Assembly (NCBI GenBank): GCA_002325375.1
Contig: DCRZ01000004.1
Location: forward strand, 62,001 to 126,000
DNA from: Rhodospirillaceae bacterium UBA1479
GTDB taxonomy: Bacteria; Pseudomonadota; Alphaproteobacteria; Rhodospirillales; Casp-alpha2
DNA length: 64,000 bases
Reading direction: 5' to 3'
Each line of letters opens with the position of its first letter. Within the stretch, counting starts at the first letter, position 1. Below, piece by piece: positions 1-7,223 of this stretch. Below the pieces are notes generated by a model. The model worked only from the letters and a program-made list of their open reading frames with translations, searched no databases and had not been told where the DNA came from. The position numbers and the translations under genes were made by a program.

Positions 1-291
1 GTAGGCGGTGACGGCGTCGCCGGGCGCGTAGACGACGTGCAGGCCAAGTTTGCCGTCCGTGTCCGCGTCACCGGCCACGGCCCAGGCGCCGAGCATGAGG
101 TAGCGTTCGCGAAAGCCTTCGGGAACGCGAAGGCTGCCGTCCGCCGCGACGACGCCGTCGGCGAAACCGGAACGGTTGGATTGCGCGAAGGCCGTATCAA
201 CGGCAATGGCCAGGATCAGAACCATCGCCGAGGCCGCGGCCACCAGGATCAGGCGCAGGACGCAGCGCCCGCTGTATTCTGTCGATATCAT
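1..291 (-). CDS. Cytochrome P460-like exported protein (C-terminus cut off by window edge)
   Basis: An open frame reads leftwards from an ATG at 291 and is still open at base 1, giving 97 residues. Residues 1-36 look like a signal sequence: a short polar start, a long Leu/Ala/Val core and a cleavage-like AFA-Q site. After it comes VPEGFRERYLMLGAWAV and later HVVYAPGDAV, which resemble the start of the cytochrome P460 domain. That family includes periplasmic haem proteins with an unusual lysine-linked haem, some of which oxidise hydroxylamine. The haem-binding CxxCH expected near the C-terminus lies outside the window, so activity cannot be judged. The assignment rests on short N-terminal similarity and is moderate. 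Confidence 0.6.
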   Translation of the reverse strand, partial: MISTEYSGRCVLRLILVAAASAMVLILAIAVDTAFAQSNRSGFADGVVAADGSLRVPEGFRERYLMLGAWAVAGDADTDGKLGLHVVYAPGDAVTAY

Positions 292-371
292 ATCTGCGAA
301 TTCCCCATTGAGAATTGAAAACCAACGGCCGACGACGGGGGCGGCGGTGGCGGTGCCGCCCCCGTGCCGGA

Positions 372-926
372 TCACGCCGCCGCCGCGTCGGCGTTGGCGC
401 GAACCACGGGAAAGTCGATGTCCGTGCCGACGATGTGGTTGAAGTAGTTGGTCAGCAGGTTGACGCCGATATGCGCCACGATCTCGACGATTTCGCCGTC
501 GCCGAAGCCCGCATCACGCAGGGCCTGAACATCGGCGTCGGCAACCAAACCGCGGGCCGTCACAGCCTTGCGCACAAAGGTCAGGGCTGCCTGCACCTGG
601 GCATCCTCGGACTGACCGGCAAGATTGCGGGTCAACTCGTCCTGGGCGACACCGGTCATCTTGCCGATGGCCGTGTGCGCGGAGGCGCAATAATCACAGG
701 CATTGGCGCCGGCGATGGCCAGGGCGATCTGTTCGCGCAGGCGGGCGTTGAGAAGGCCGCCGCTCAATGCCTTGTTGAGACCGAGATAACCTTCGAGGAC
801 CTTTGGCGACTGGGCGAAGGTGGCGAAGATGTTCGGCACGACACCGATCGAGGCCTTAACGCCGTCCAACAGGACCTTGGCGTCACCGGTGGCTGCGGTG
901 TGGTTTACGGGTTGAATTCTGGGCAT
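372..926 (-). CDS. AhpD-like / carboxymuconolactone decarboxylase family protein
   Basis: 184 residues, mostly helical. It carries the AhpD-type redox motif CDYCASAH (C77, C80, H84) after a conserved region with E66. In this family the CxxC and the nearby His form a peroxidase or disulfide-reductase centre, and proteins of this length are often labelled peroxidase-related enzymes. It is presumably cytoplasmic, as no signal peptide is visible. It is divergent from a TetR-family gene, and the space between them holds three copies of an operator-like sequence. It is therefore probably the repressor's main target, induced by an unknown compound. The exact substrate cannot be read from sequence. 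Confidence 0.85.
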   Translation of the reverse strand: MPRIQPVNHTAATGDAKVLLDGVKASIGVVPNIFATFAQSPKVLEGYLGLNKALSGGLLNARLREQIALAIAGANACDYCASAHTAIGKMTGVAQDELTRNLAGQSEDAQVQAALTFVRKAVTARGLVADADVQALRDAGFGDGEIVEIVAHIGVNLLTNYFNHIVGTDIDFPVVRANADAAAA

Positions 927-961
927 GTGCGTAACTCCTTATTAGCGATGGGACAAAGGAG

Positions 962-979
962 GGAAACAGATCTGTCTCC
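962..979. promoter_or_regulatory. Operator-like palindrome, site 1 of 3 (TetR/AhpD-like intergenic region)
   Basis: This 18-base dyad is centred between 970 and 971 and reads GGAAACAGATCTGTCTCC. It matches a consensus GGAGACAGATCTGTCTCC, which I derived from the three sites here, at 17 of 18 positions. The symmetry extends over 960-981 with one mismatched pair. It lies 36-53 bases upstream of the AhpD-like start, where a TetR dimer would block transcription. That the neighbouring TetR protein binds it is inference. Confidence 0.6.
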
Positions 980-993
980 CTGGTGACGCACTA

Positions 994-1011
994 GGTAACC
1001 GATCTGTCTCC
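994..1011. promoter_or_regulatory. Operator-like palindrome, site 2 of 3
   Basis: The right half, TCTGTCTCC, is identical to site 1 and the left half is degenerate (GGTAACCGA). Its centre is 32 bases from that of site 1, about three helical turns, so two dimers could sit on the same face of the DNA. Confidence 0.5.
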
Positions 1012-1126
1012 TTTTGCAAAACAAAAAATCGAACAATCACACCTTCGTGAACTCAATCCCTACGTTTTATCATTGTTAATACGGCGATTATGACGATTTG
1101 CACGGGCTTCCTTCTCCATGTAATAT

Positions 1127-1144
1127 GGAGACAAATCAGTATCC
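1127..1144. promoter_or_regulatory. Operator-like palindrome, site 3 of 3, just before the tetR start
   Basis: It reads GGAGACAAATCAGTATCC and matches the consensus of sites 1 and 2 at 15 of 18 positions. It ends 10 bases before the ATG at 1155. That position fits autorepression and argues against translation starting at the upstream in-frame ATG codons at 1098 or 1125, the latter of which overlaps the site. Confidence 0.5.
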
Positions 1145-1154
1145 ATACGGTGCA

Positions 1155-1742
1155 ATGATGAGCGACTCTCAAAGACGCGAACAGCTGATCGACACGGCCA
1201 TCGACCTGTTCGCCAAACACGGCTTTCACGCGACGGGGATCGACCGGATCCTGGCCGTGTCGGGGGTGTCGAAAAAGACGCTGTACCGCCACTTCCGGTC
1301 CAAAGATGAACTGATCCTGGCAGCACTTCGCAAATACGACGGCCTGTTCCGCAACAACTTCATGCGCGAGGTTGAAAGCCGCGGAACCACGCCGAAGGAA
1401 CGGCTTCTTGCCGTGTTCGACGCTGCCCGCGCCTGGTTCGAGGACAATTCGTTCTACGGCTGCGTGTTCATCAACGCGGTCGGCGAGTTTTCAGACCCGG
1501 ACACGCCGATCCGCCATATCTGCAAGGAATTCAAATCGCTGATCCGGGGCTATATCGAACAGCAGTGCCGCGCACTGGGGGTGGCCGACGCGGGGGCGCT
1601 GGCCGAGGAGTTGTCCATATTGCTCGAAGGGGCGACGGTCACGGCCCAGGTCTCGCAAAACCGCGGGCGCGCGGCCGAGGTCGCCAAGACCGCGGCAACG
1701 GTGCTGATCGAAAAGGCGATGAGTGAAAGCGGAGTGGCCTAG
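1155..1742 (+). CDS. TetR/AcrR family transcriptional regulator
   Basis: 195 residues from the ATG at 1155; a second ATG follows directly at 1158 and no strong ribosome binding site precedes either. The first 50 residues form a typical TetR DNA-binding domain: REQLIDTAIDLFAKHGF, the HTH around VSGVSKKTLYRHFRSKDEL, then helix 4. The rest is a variable ligand-binding domain ending near 1740. It is divergent from the AhpD-like gene, with three related palindromes between them. It most likely represses itself and that gene until an electrophile, oxidant or drug binds. The ligand is unknown. Confidence 0.88.
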   Translation: MMSDSQRREQLIDTAIDLFAKHGFHATGIDRILAVSGVSKKTLYRHFRSKDELILAALRKYDGLFRNNFMREVESRGTTPKERLLAVFDAARAWFEDNSFYGCVFINAVGEFSDPDTPIRHICKEFKSLIRGYIEQQCRALGVADAGALAEELSILLEGATVTAQVSQNRGRAAEVAKTAATVLIEKAMSESGVA

Positions 1743-1767
1743 CCGCAGGCCAGACTGACGGCAGGGA

Positions 1768-2520
1768 TCAGTGGGCGCGGCTGTATTCGACGCCCTGGGC
1801 GACGATCCAGCGCAGTTCTTCCTTCATCAGATCGACATGGCGCGAGGAATCAGCGCGCAGCAGAGCCTGAATGATCGCCGTCTGCACCGGCGCCGGCATT
1901 TCATGGAAGTTTTCCAGCATCAGGAACTTGACGCTGGGCCGCACGGTTTCGGACATCAACAGGCTGATCACCAGCTTTTTGCGGATGTCGTTGCGCATGT
2001 TGCCAGCTTCGGTCAGCTGGAAGAATTCCTGCACGAAGTAACGGGGCGACACGCTGCCGTCCATCAGGTTGTGCAGGTTCTGACGCAGGGCCGTGGTGTA
2101 TTCGGCCCGCGTGCGCACGATGAAGCGCGAGGTTTCGCGGCGCAGCTTGGCGATGGCGTTGGGATCGAACGCGCTTTCCGTAATCAGCGAAATCGCGTTC
2201 TTGACCGCTTCGTGCTTGGAAATATCGCCGACGATCTCAAACATGCCGGAAATCAGGCGCGTCTTGCGGCCAAGCGGCGACAGGCGTGCCACGGCGGCCA
2301 GGGCCATGGGGGCTTCCGGATCACGGGCCGACACCAGGGCAAGCGGCAGCGGGTCTTCAAGACCGCCCAGATCAATGGTCGAATTCAGGAAATTCTCGGG
2401 CGCCAGGAACTTGTCGCCGTCGGAAGGCACAACCAGCGGCTCCCGCTTTTTATAGCGGGTCTTGATATCCAGCGCGGTCTTGACGCCTTCTTCCGTCAAC
2501 CCGAACAGTTTGTCGCTCAT
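1768..2520 (-). CDS. Conserved-looking hypothetical protein, predicted all-helical
   Basis: 250 residues that I do not recognise. There is no signal peptide, membrane segment or metal motif. The sequence is rich in Leu, Ala, Arg and Glu in heptad-like runs, so the fold is probably helical (repeat-like or a bundle). The start ATG at 2520 follows GAGGGAAGA. The gene is downstream of, and on the same strand as, a small HTH gene 75 bases away, so co-transcription is possible. It converges with the TetR gene. Codon use looks like that of its neighbours, giving no sign of recent transfer. Confidence 0.65.
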   Translation of the reverse strand: MSDKLFGLTEEGVKTALDIKTRYKKREPLVVPSDGDKFLAPENFLNSTIDLGGLEDPLPLALVSARDPEAPMALAAVARLSPLGRKTRLISGMFEIVGDISKHEAVKNAISLITESAFDPNAIAKLRRETSRFIVRTRAEYTTALRQNLHNLMDGSVSPRYFVQEFFQLTEAGNMRNDIRKKLVISLLMSETVRPSVKFLMLENFHEMPAPVQTAIIQALLRADSSRHVDLMKEELRWIVAQGVEYSRAH

Positions 2521-2568
2521 TCTTCCCTCGTCTTACCCCATGGCACCCTGTGTGGGCCCCTTTCGCCT

Positions 2569-2584
2569 GCGGTCCCCCGACCGC
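2569..2584 (-). terminator. Small GC hairpin between two minus-strand genes
   Basis: GCGGTC and GACCGC form a 6-base-pair stem around a CCCC loop, 11 bases past the stop of the HTH gene. No U-rich tail follows on the minus strand. It could be a weak or Rho-assisted terminator, or an mRNA end-stabilising hairpin. Confidence 0.25.
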
Positions 2585-2595
2585 TTAGATCGGCG

Positions 2596-3063
2596 TCAGG
2601 TGGCAGCCACGCCCAAATGCCCGATATCCGCGGCTCGGCCGCGTTCCACGCCCACGAACCGTGTATCCGTGAACACCTTACGATTTCGCCAGTTCAGGAA
2701 CAAGCGCAGGCCCGATTCCATATGCGCGCGGTCGAAACCGCAATTGAAGGCCTGCTGCTGCTGAAGGTTGTCGCGCGCCCGCACGGTGCGGATCTGGCCC
2801 GCCTCCGGCAGCCCCGGGAACATCGAGGCGGTGACGGCGGCCTCGCTCCCCTTGCGTTCAACCAAGGAATCGAGGATCAGCGTCAGAAACGCGATCAGAC
2901 GAGCCGGCATGCGCGCCTCGCCACTGCGCCAGGCTGCCACGGCCGCCGGCGAGGCTTCAAGCGCCTCAGCCAAGTCAGCGTTGCTTACACCCAATTCGGT
3001 CAGTCCGCGAAACACCGGATAAACGTCCCTTTTCTCGGTCGTAATTTCGGCGATGATGGTCAT
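2596..3063 (-). CDS. Small HTH (XRE-like) DNA-binding protein
   Basis: 155 residues from the ATG at 3063, chosen because GAGGAA lies 7 bases upstream. A longer frame to 3150 exists but has no such site. Residues about 12-55 look like an HTH: LTELGVSNADLAEALEAS, then AAVAAWRSGEARMP, the pattern of lambda-repressor-type or antitoxin Xre domains. The C-terminal half is basic and unrecognised. CTAAG-type inverted repeats sit 18-45 bases upstream of the start, so autoregulation is likely. The neighbours are a helical hypothetical gene (same strand) and a ROK kinase (divergent). Confidence 0.65.
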   Translation of the reverse strand: MTIIAEITTEKRDVYPVFRGLTELGVSNADLAEALEASPAAVAAWRSGEARMPARLIAFLTLILDSLVERKGSEAAVTASMFPGLPEAGQIRTVRARDNLQQQQAFNCGFDRAHMESGLRLFLNWRNRKVFTDTRFVGVERGRAADIGHLGVAAT

Positions 3064-3080
3064 CTTCGGTTTCCTCGTCC

Positions 3081-3108
3081 CTAAGCGATCATTCCGCTTA
3101 GTTCTAAG
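3081..3108. promoter_or_regulatory. CTAAG-box cluster upstream of the HTH gene
   Basis: CTAAGCG (3081-3087) and CGCTTAG (3095-3101) form a perfect inverted repeat with a 7-base spacer. A further CTAAG (3104-3108) makes a second, tighter dyad, CTTAG-TT-CTAAG. Three half-sites in 28 bases just upstream of a small DNA-binding protein is a typical autoregulatory operator layout. It also lies in the control region of the divergent ROK kinase gene. Confidence 0.45.
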
Positions 3109-3192
3109 GACCGAATGGTAAAAAAGTATTAACCTCGTTTCGTTTTGCACATGACGGCGGTCACACCATGAATATTAATTTTCTCTTTGGTC

Positions 3193-4110
3193 ATGCGCGC
3201 CGGGATTGACCTGGGCGGCACCAAGATCGAAGGTCTGGTGCTGGACCACGCCGGGTCGGTCGCCGCGCGCCGCCGCATTGCCGCGCCACAAGGCGACTAC
3301 AACGCCACCGTTGAAGCCGTTCGCGGCCTGGTCAATGGCCTGGAGGCGACGGCAGGTGCGGCGATCACGCATGTCGGCGTCGGCATCCCAGGCACCCTCT
3401 CCCCGGCCACCGGCCTGATCAAGAATGCCAATTCGACCTGGCTGATCGGCCATCCTTTCGACCGGGACCTGAAAGACGCCTTGGGCCGCCCCGTGCGCCT
3501 GGCCAATGACGCCAACTGTTTCGCCGTGTCCGAAGCCGCCGATGGCGCCGCCGAAGGAGCCGAAATGGTATTCGGCGTGATCCTGGGCACCGGCGTCGGC
3601 GGCGGCATCGCCCTGAACGGCCGGCCGGTCACCGGCCGGAACGCCATCGCCGGTGAATGGGGCCATAACCCCCTGCCCTGGCCCCAGGACGACGAACGGC
3701 CGGGCCCTGGCTGCTATTGCGGTCTGTCCGGCTGCATCGAAACCTTTCTGTCAGGCCCCGCCCTGGCACGCGACCATCTGGCCGCCACCGGTGAGGATTT
3801 GGCGCCGCCGGCCATCGCCGCCCGGGCCGCCGCCGGAAACGGCGACGCCGAGGCCAGCCTGGCGCGATATGAAAAACGCCTGGCGCGGGCCCTGGCCACC
3901 GTCATCAACATCCTGGACCCGGACGTCATCGTACTCGGCGGCGGGGTGTCGAACCTGGACCGGCTGTATGCGGCCGTGCCGCGCCTGTGGGGGGAATGGG
4001 TGTTTTCCGACGCGGTCACGACGCGCCTTGTCCCGGCCCGTCACGGCGACGCCTCGGGCGTGCGCGGCGCGGCCTGGCTGTGGCCGGCAGAAATCAGCAG
4101 CCGCCCTTGA
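3193..4110 (+). CDS. ROK family sugar kinase (fructokinase / N-acetylglucosamine kinase type)
   Basis: 305 residues from the ATG at 3193; a TTG two codons earlier is the alternative, and neither has a clear Shine-Dalgarno. The N-terminal phosphate loop MRAGIDLGGTKIEGLVLD, the central GVILGTGVGGGIALNG and the ROK zinc signature (GEWGHN, then CYCGLSGCIE) are all present, so the enzyme should be active. ROK kinases phosphorylate free hexoses with ATP in the cytoplasm. This length and zinc loop resemble Mak/NagK, but the sugar cannot be assigned. Its end overlaps the convergent eipB gene by 17 bases. Confidence 0.88.
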   Translation: MRAGIDLGGTKIEGLVLDHAGSVAARRRIAAPQGDYNATVEAVRGLVNGLEATAGAAITHVGVGIPGTLSPATGLIKNANSTWLIGHPFDRDLKDALGRPVRLANDANCFAVSEAADGAAEGAEMVFGVILGTGVGGGIALNGRPVTGRNAIAGEWGHNPLPWPQDDERPGPGCYCGLSGCIETFLSGPALARDHLAATGEDLAPPAIAARAAAGNGDAEASLARYEKRLARALATVINILDPDVIVLGGGVSNLDRLYAAVPRLWGEWVFSDAVTTRLVPARHGDASGVRGAAWLWPAEISSRP

Positions 4111-4978
4111 TCCGTTCCATCTTGACCGGCGTCATGCGGATGGCGAAATCGCCGAAGGACTGGATGATCCGTTCGGCGACGCCGTCGGCGCGGTAATCGA
4201 CCTCAAGCTCGAACACCGGCGTGCTTTCCCCGGATGTCATGGAAAAGAACGCCGACTGGTGGCGCCACACGGGCAGTTCGGGCGTGAATCCGGCCTTTTT
4301 CAAAAGTGCGCGCGTCTTGTCGCTGCGGTCTTTCGCGGTGACGATATAGACATTGGTGTCATAGGGGTTGTCCAGGCTGCCGCCGTCGAACATCGGGCGG
4401 GAAAAGACCTTTTGGCCGGCAAGCGCCGCCTTCAGACTGGCCAGCAGATGGGCCGTGGGAAACAGCGTGCCCTTGGGCAGGGGAATTTGCTTGGCGACAT
4501 TGCCGGCGAAGGCCGCTTCGCCGCCCTTGCCGGGATCAAGCCGCGCCGTTCCCTTAAGGTCCTCTTCAAGTCGCTCATTGCGCTTGTGGGTCATGCTGAA
4601 ACCGTAGTCGCGGCCGTCTTTCGATTCCCAGCTGGTGAAGCTCCAATCCGTGCGCACCGGCGTTTCCTCGCCGTAGACCACGTCAAGCACGATGCGGCTT
4701 TCGGCGACCCAGCGCTCGCAGGCGTCGGTGAATTCATAGACCATGAGGCCGCGCGCCGCCGTCGGCCCGACGCCTTCGCGGCTTTGATTAAGGGTAATCT
4801 CGTAGGCCGCCCGGTGGCTGGTCAGTTTCGGCTCCGCAGCCCCCGCCCCCGCCGCCTTGGCCCCCGGCATGACGGCCACGGCCAGCCCCGCGAACAACAG
4901 CATCGCCGCCCCGGCGGCAAATGCTGCGCGGCGGAACGTCGGCAGGTCCCGGCGACGGGTAGACCGTTGAATCGGCAT
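4094..4978 (-). CDS. eipB: EipB-type cell envelope integrity protein (DUF1849)
   Basis: 294 residues from the ATG at 4978, chosen because a Sec signal peptide follows at once (twin-Arg-like RSTRRRD, a hydrophobic stretch, then KAAGAGA). The mature part begins LTSHRAAYEITL and has the repetitive beta character of EipB, a periplasmic beta-spiral protein of alphaproteobacteria needed for envelope integrity in Brucella. Two conserved-type cysteines are visible, one in TDACERW and one as the final residue (KGGC). They match the disulfide described for that family. It converges with the ROK gene. Confidence 0.8.
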   Translation of the reverse strand: MPIQRSTRRRDLPTFRRAAFAAGAAMLLFAGLAVAVMPGAKAAGAGAAEPKLTSHRAAYEITLNQSREGVGPTAARGLMVYEFTDACERWVAESRIVLDVVYGEETPVRTDWSFTSWESKDGRDYGFSMTHKRNERLEEDLKGTARLDPGKGGEAAFAGNVAKQIPLPKGTLFPTAHLLASLKAALAGQKVFSRPMFDGGSLDNPYDTNVYIVTAKDRSDKTRALLKKAGFTPELPVWRHQSAFFSMTSGESTPVFELEVDYRADGVAERIIQSFGDFAIRMTPVKMERIKGGC

Positions 4979-5242
4979 GACGGTGTTTCTTCCCAAGAGC
5001 AATTCCGCAATGCCGAGACTAGGCCCCAGGGCGCGCTCTGTCCATGGCCGGGCGGCCATTCCGCCCGGCAATTTATGCCCGCCAAGTCGGCAGGAATTGC
5101 CGGGCTGGACGGGTTTTTGCCTAGTCATTTTCCGTTAAGCATATGAAAAACCGCCATCTGCCGGCTGGCCCGACTTTTGCGTTGGATTTCAGCGAGTAAA
5201 TGGATGTGGCGAAGCCCACATGCCGACGATTTGGAGGCACTC

Positions 5243-5329
5243 ATGACGGCGATAGAACAGACCCCGAAGCCCGTGCCAGGACGAAATGCGATGAGGAGTG
5301 CTTCGGCCCGCAGCCGAACCGGCACCTGA
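5243..5329 (+). CDS. Possible 28-residue small protein or leader peptide
   Basis: An ATG at 5243 follows a strong GGAGG five bases upstream and opens a 28-codon frame, MTAIEQTPKPVPGRN and so on, ending in a basic Ser/Arg-rich tail with a TGA at 5327-5329. It lies in the 459-base space between eipB and the hypothetical gene at 5438. Its last codons overlap a hairpin at 5298-5325. It may be a real small protein, a leader peptide or chance. The ribosome binding site is the main evidence. Confidence 0.35.
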   Translation: MTAIEQTPKPVPGRNAMRSASARSRTGT

Positions 5330-5416
5330 GGCGCGTTTCACACTGTTCACGGGAGACCAGCGCCTCTGGCATGTCCGGGTCTCGACACCTTCTGTTTCTC
5401 GAACGGATCGCGTTCG
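5298..5416 (+). promoter_or_regulatory. Two hairpins in the leader region before the gene at 5438
   Basis: Hairpin one pairs GTGC (5298-5301) and TTCGGC (5302-5307) with GCCGAA (5313-5318) and GCAC (5322-5325). Hairpin two pairs CGAACG (5400-5405) with CGTTCG (5411-5416) around GATCG and ends 7 bases before the AAGGAG at 5424-5429. Both could form in a transcript from the small frame at 5243 into the gene at 5438. No T-run follows either, so they are not simple terminators. Apart from the small frame and these hairpins I see nothing else in 4979-5437. Confidence 0.3.
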
Positions 5417-5437
5417 GACGAAGAAGGAGCCTTGCTC

Positions 5438-5974
5438 ATGGGAGCAGAACATCAGCCAATTTCGTATGTAGACCTGTTTTCAACATCCCCAGCCCCCGCC
5501 TCTCCGTTTTCCGGCCTGGGCAGCCCGTCACGCGAACTTGTTCCCCTGACCCCGATTTCGCCGCCCGACGCTTGTGAAAGCGAAGGACCGGCACAGGATG
5601 AAACACCTGAACCGACTCTATTCAGTGTCCTGACGAGCGGCCTGTCCCTGCGCGACCTCACCCCCCGCCAGATGGCCGAGGTCAGCCTGGACCTCTACGC
5701 CGCCGGGGTACTGACCTATGAAGACTATGAATTGCTGGCGTTCCAGCCCGAATTGCACCCCGACTACAACGACACGGTGGGCGCCTTGACCGGTGAGCCC
5801 GCCGGGCCCGACCGGCCCCGGGACTATGTCACGCAATGGGAGGATCGGCTGAATTTCGAGCGCCGCTATAATCCGCAGAACACCCGGCTCGTGCGCAAGA
5901 CCGAACACATCGTCAACCTGCTGCTGACCCTGGACGGCCCGCCCGACGGTTCCGGCAGACCGATGGCGGCATGA
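5438..5974 (+). CDS. Hypothetical protein with Pro/Ser-rich N-terminus
   Basis: 178 residues from the ATG at 5438, with AAGGAG 8 bases upstream; an in-frame TTG at 5432 is too close to that site. Residues 10-65 are low-complexity (Pro, Ser, Glu) and probably disordered. The C-terminal part, LTPRQMAEVSLDLYAAGVLT and onward to WEDRLNFERRYNP, looks folded and helical. No signal peptide, membrane segment or known motif is visible, and I do not recognise the family. It converges with the SPOR lipoprotein gene. Confidence 0.6.
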   Translation: MGAEHQPISYVDLFSTSPAPASPFSGLGSPSRELVPLTPISPPDACESEGPAQDETPEPTLFSVLTSGLSLRDLTPRQMAEVSLDLYAAGVLTYEDYELLAFQPELHPDYNDTVGALTGEPAGPDRPRDYVTQWEDRLNFERRYNPQNTRLVRKTEHIVNLLLTLDGPPDGSGRPMAA

Positions 5975-6061
5975 ACGACGCATCGATTGAATGCCCCGGG
6001 CGAAGTCGCCCGGCGGCGGGCGCTCGGGCCCAACCGATAATTCTACAAACCGGAAAGCGGC

Positions 6062-6988
6062 TTAATGCTGGACGATGAAGTGCGCCAGGCCGGGCCAATC
6101 CCGCGCGCTGAGCGCGGCGCTGGCATCAGCCTGCTCGAGCGGGCGCAACTTGGCGGCGATCGACCAATCCTTCGGTGACACACGGATCGCCCAGGTATCG
6201 GCGATCCCCGCCCGCTTGATACGGCGGAACGCACCGGTCCGCTCCTGTCCGTCGAACGGCCCGACGACGACGCGGTACACGTCACGTCCATCGCGGCCGA
6301 TCTTGCCGTGCAGAACCGCCGGCATGAGGGACCTGAAGGTCTGCATGTGACGCTTCGCCCGCTCGCTGCCACGGAAGCTGCCGATCACGTAATAGAACCC
6401 TTCCTTGGGCTTACCGTTCTCCACGGCAGCCGACGGCAGGGCCGCGGCAGTCTGCAAGGCTGCGGCCGGAATCTGAACGACATCGACCTCAGGCTGCGTG
6501 AAGCGAACGAATGGGCGATCAATCTTTTCCGTCACCGGCTGCAAGGCCGCCAGATCGATGTTGACGGTCACCGGTTGTTCGTTTCCGGGCGCAGGTTGAA
6601 TGGCGGCATCGGAGGACGGCGCCACGGCTTGATCAACGGTGGGAGCCGTGTCCGTCTTGGCCACTTGCGCCTCAATGGCTTCGAAGCCTGGGGCCGGCGG
6701 CGGAATGTCCTTGTCCGCCAAGGCCTTGGTATCTTTGCCCGCGTCGGCCGTCATGACGTCCTTGCGGTCGTCGATATCGCGGCAGACGATGTTGTCTTCT
6801 TCGGTTACCGCGCGGTACAGCGCGCAGTCCTTGCTGGTCAGTGCCGACAGGCCATGATCCGTGATGGATTTTTCCGTGGCGACGACAGAGATGATGTCGA
6901 TGGCCCAGGACGCGACTTGGATGGGAACCGGCAGGGCGCATCCGCCCAATAGCGCGCACGCACCGACGACGATTACGGATTTCCGCAT
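6062..6988 (-). CDS. SPOR-domain lipoprotein
   Basis: 308 residues. A lipoprotein signal peptide ends in the lipobox LLGGC, with lipidated Cys17. The middle (about 85-195) is Pro/Ala/Thr-rich and probably disordered. The C-terminal SPOR domain spans about 198-270: KEGFYYVIGSFRGSERAKRH, then DVYRVVVGPFDGQERTGAFR. SPOR domains bind denuded peptidoglycan glycans, often at the division septum, so this is probably an envelope-anchored septal or peptidoglycan-associated protein. It is transcribed alone on the minus strand and converges with the hypothetical gene to its left. Confidence 0.85.
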   Translation of the reverse strand: MRKSVIVVGACALLGGCALPVPIQVASWAIDIISVVATEKSITDHGLSALTSKDCALYRAVTEEDNIVCRDIDDRKDVMTADAGKDTKALADKDIPPPAPGFEAIEAQVAKTDTAPTVDQAVAPSSDAAIQPAPGNEQPVTVNIDLAALQPVTEKIDRPFVRFTQPEVDVVQIPAAALQTAAALPSAAVENGKPKEGFYYVIGSFRGSERAKRHMQTFRSLMPAVLHGKIGRDGRDVYRVVVGPFDGQERTGAFRRIKRAGIADTWAIRVSPKDWSIAAKLRPLEQADASAALSARDWPGLAHFIVQH

Positions 6989-7117
6989 CTTAACCCCCAG
7001 TAGGGAACCGGCAGCCGCACCGGCATTTTCACCCCGTAAAAATGGTTCACCCTATCGCCGTTTCGCTCCCCGGCCGCCGCGGCCAACCGAAACGACTATT
7101 ATTTATTAAGTCTTCTA

Positions 7118-7148
7118 CCGATTCGTTATAGCCGAAGGCGCGAATCGG
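7118..7148. repeat. Inverted repeat in the aspS - lipoprotein gap
   Basis: CCGATTCG (7118-7125) and CGAATCGG (7141-7148) are perfect 8-base arms around a 15-base spacer. The 235-base gap 6989-7223 must end the aspS transcript and start the lipoprotein transcript, both on the minus strand. The repeat lies in its AT-richer part with no U-run after it, so an operator or a weak terminator are both possible. Confidence 0.3.
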
Positions 7149-7223
7149 GGGCCAGCTTTTTCTAACCGGCTAACCTCTTTTTATTATTTGCAGAATCCTG
7201 GGTGGTTGATGGCAGGAGATTTT

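Noticed and set aside
37..318. 93-codon plus-strand frame at the left edge
   Set aside because: It is antisense to the truncated P460-like gene, which has a signal peptide and family pattern.
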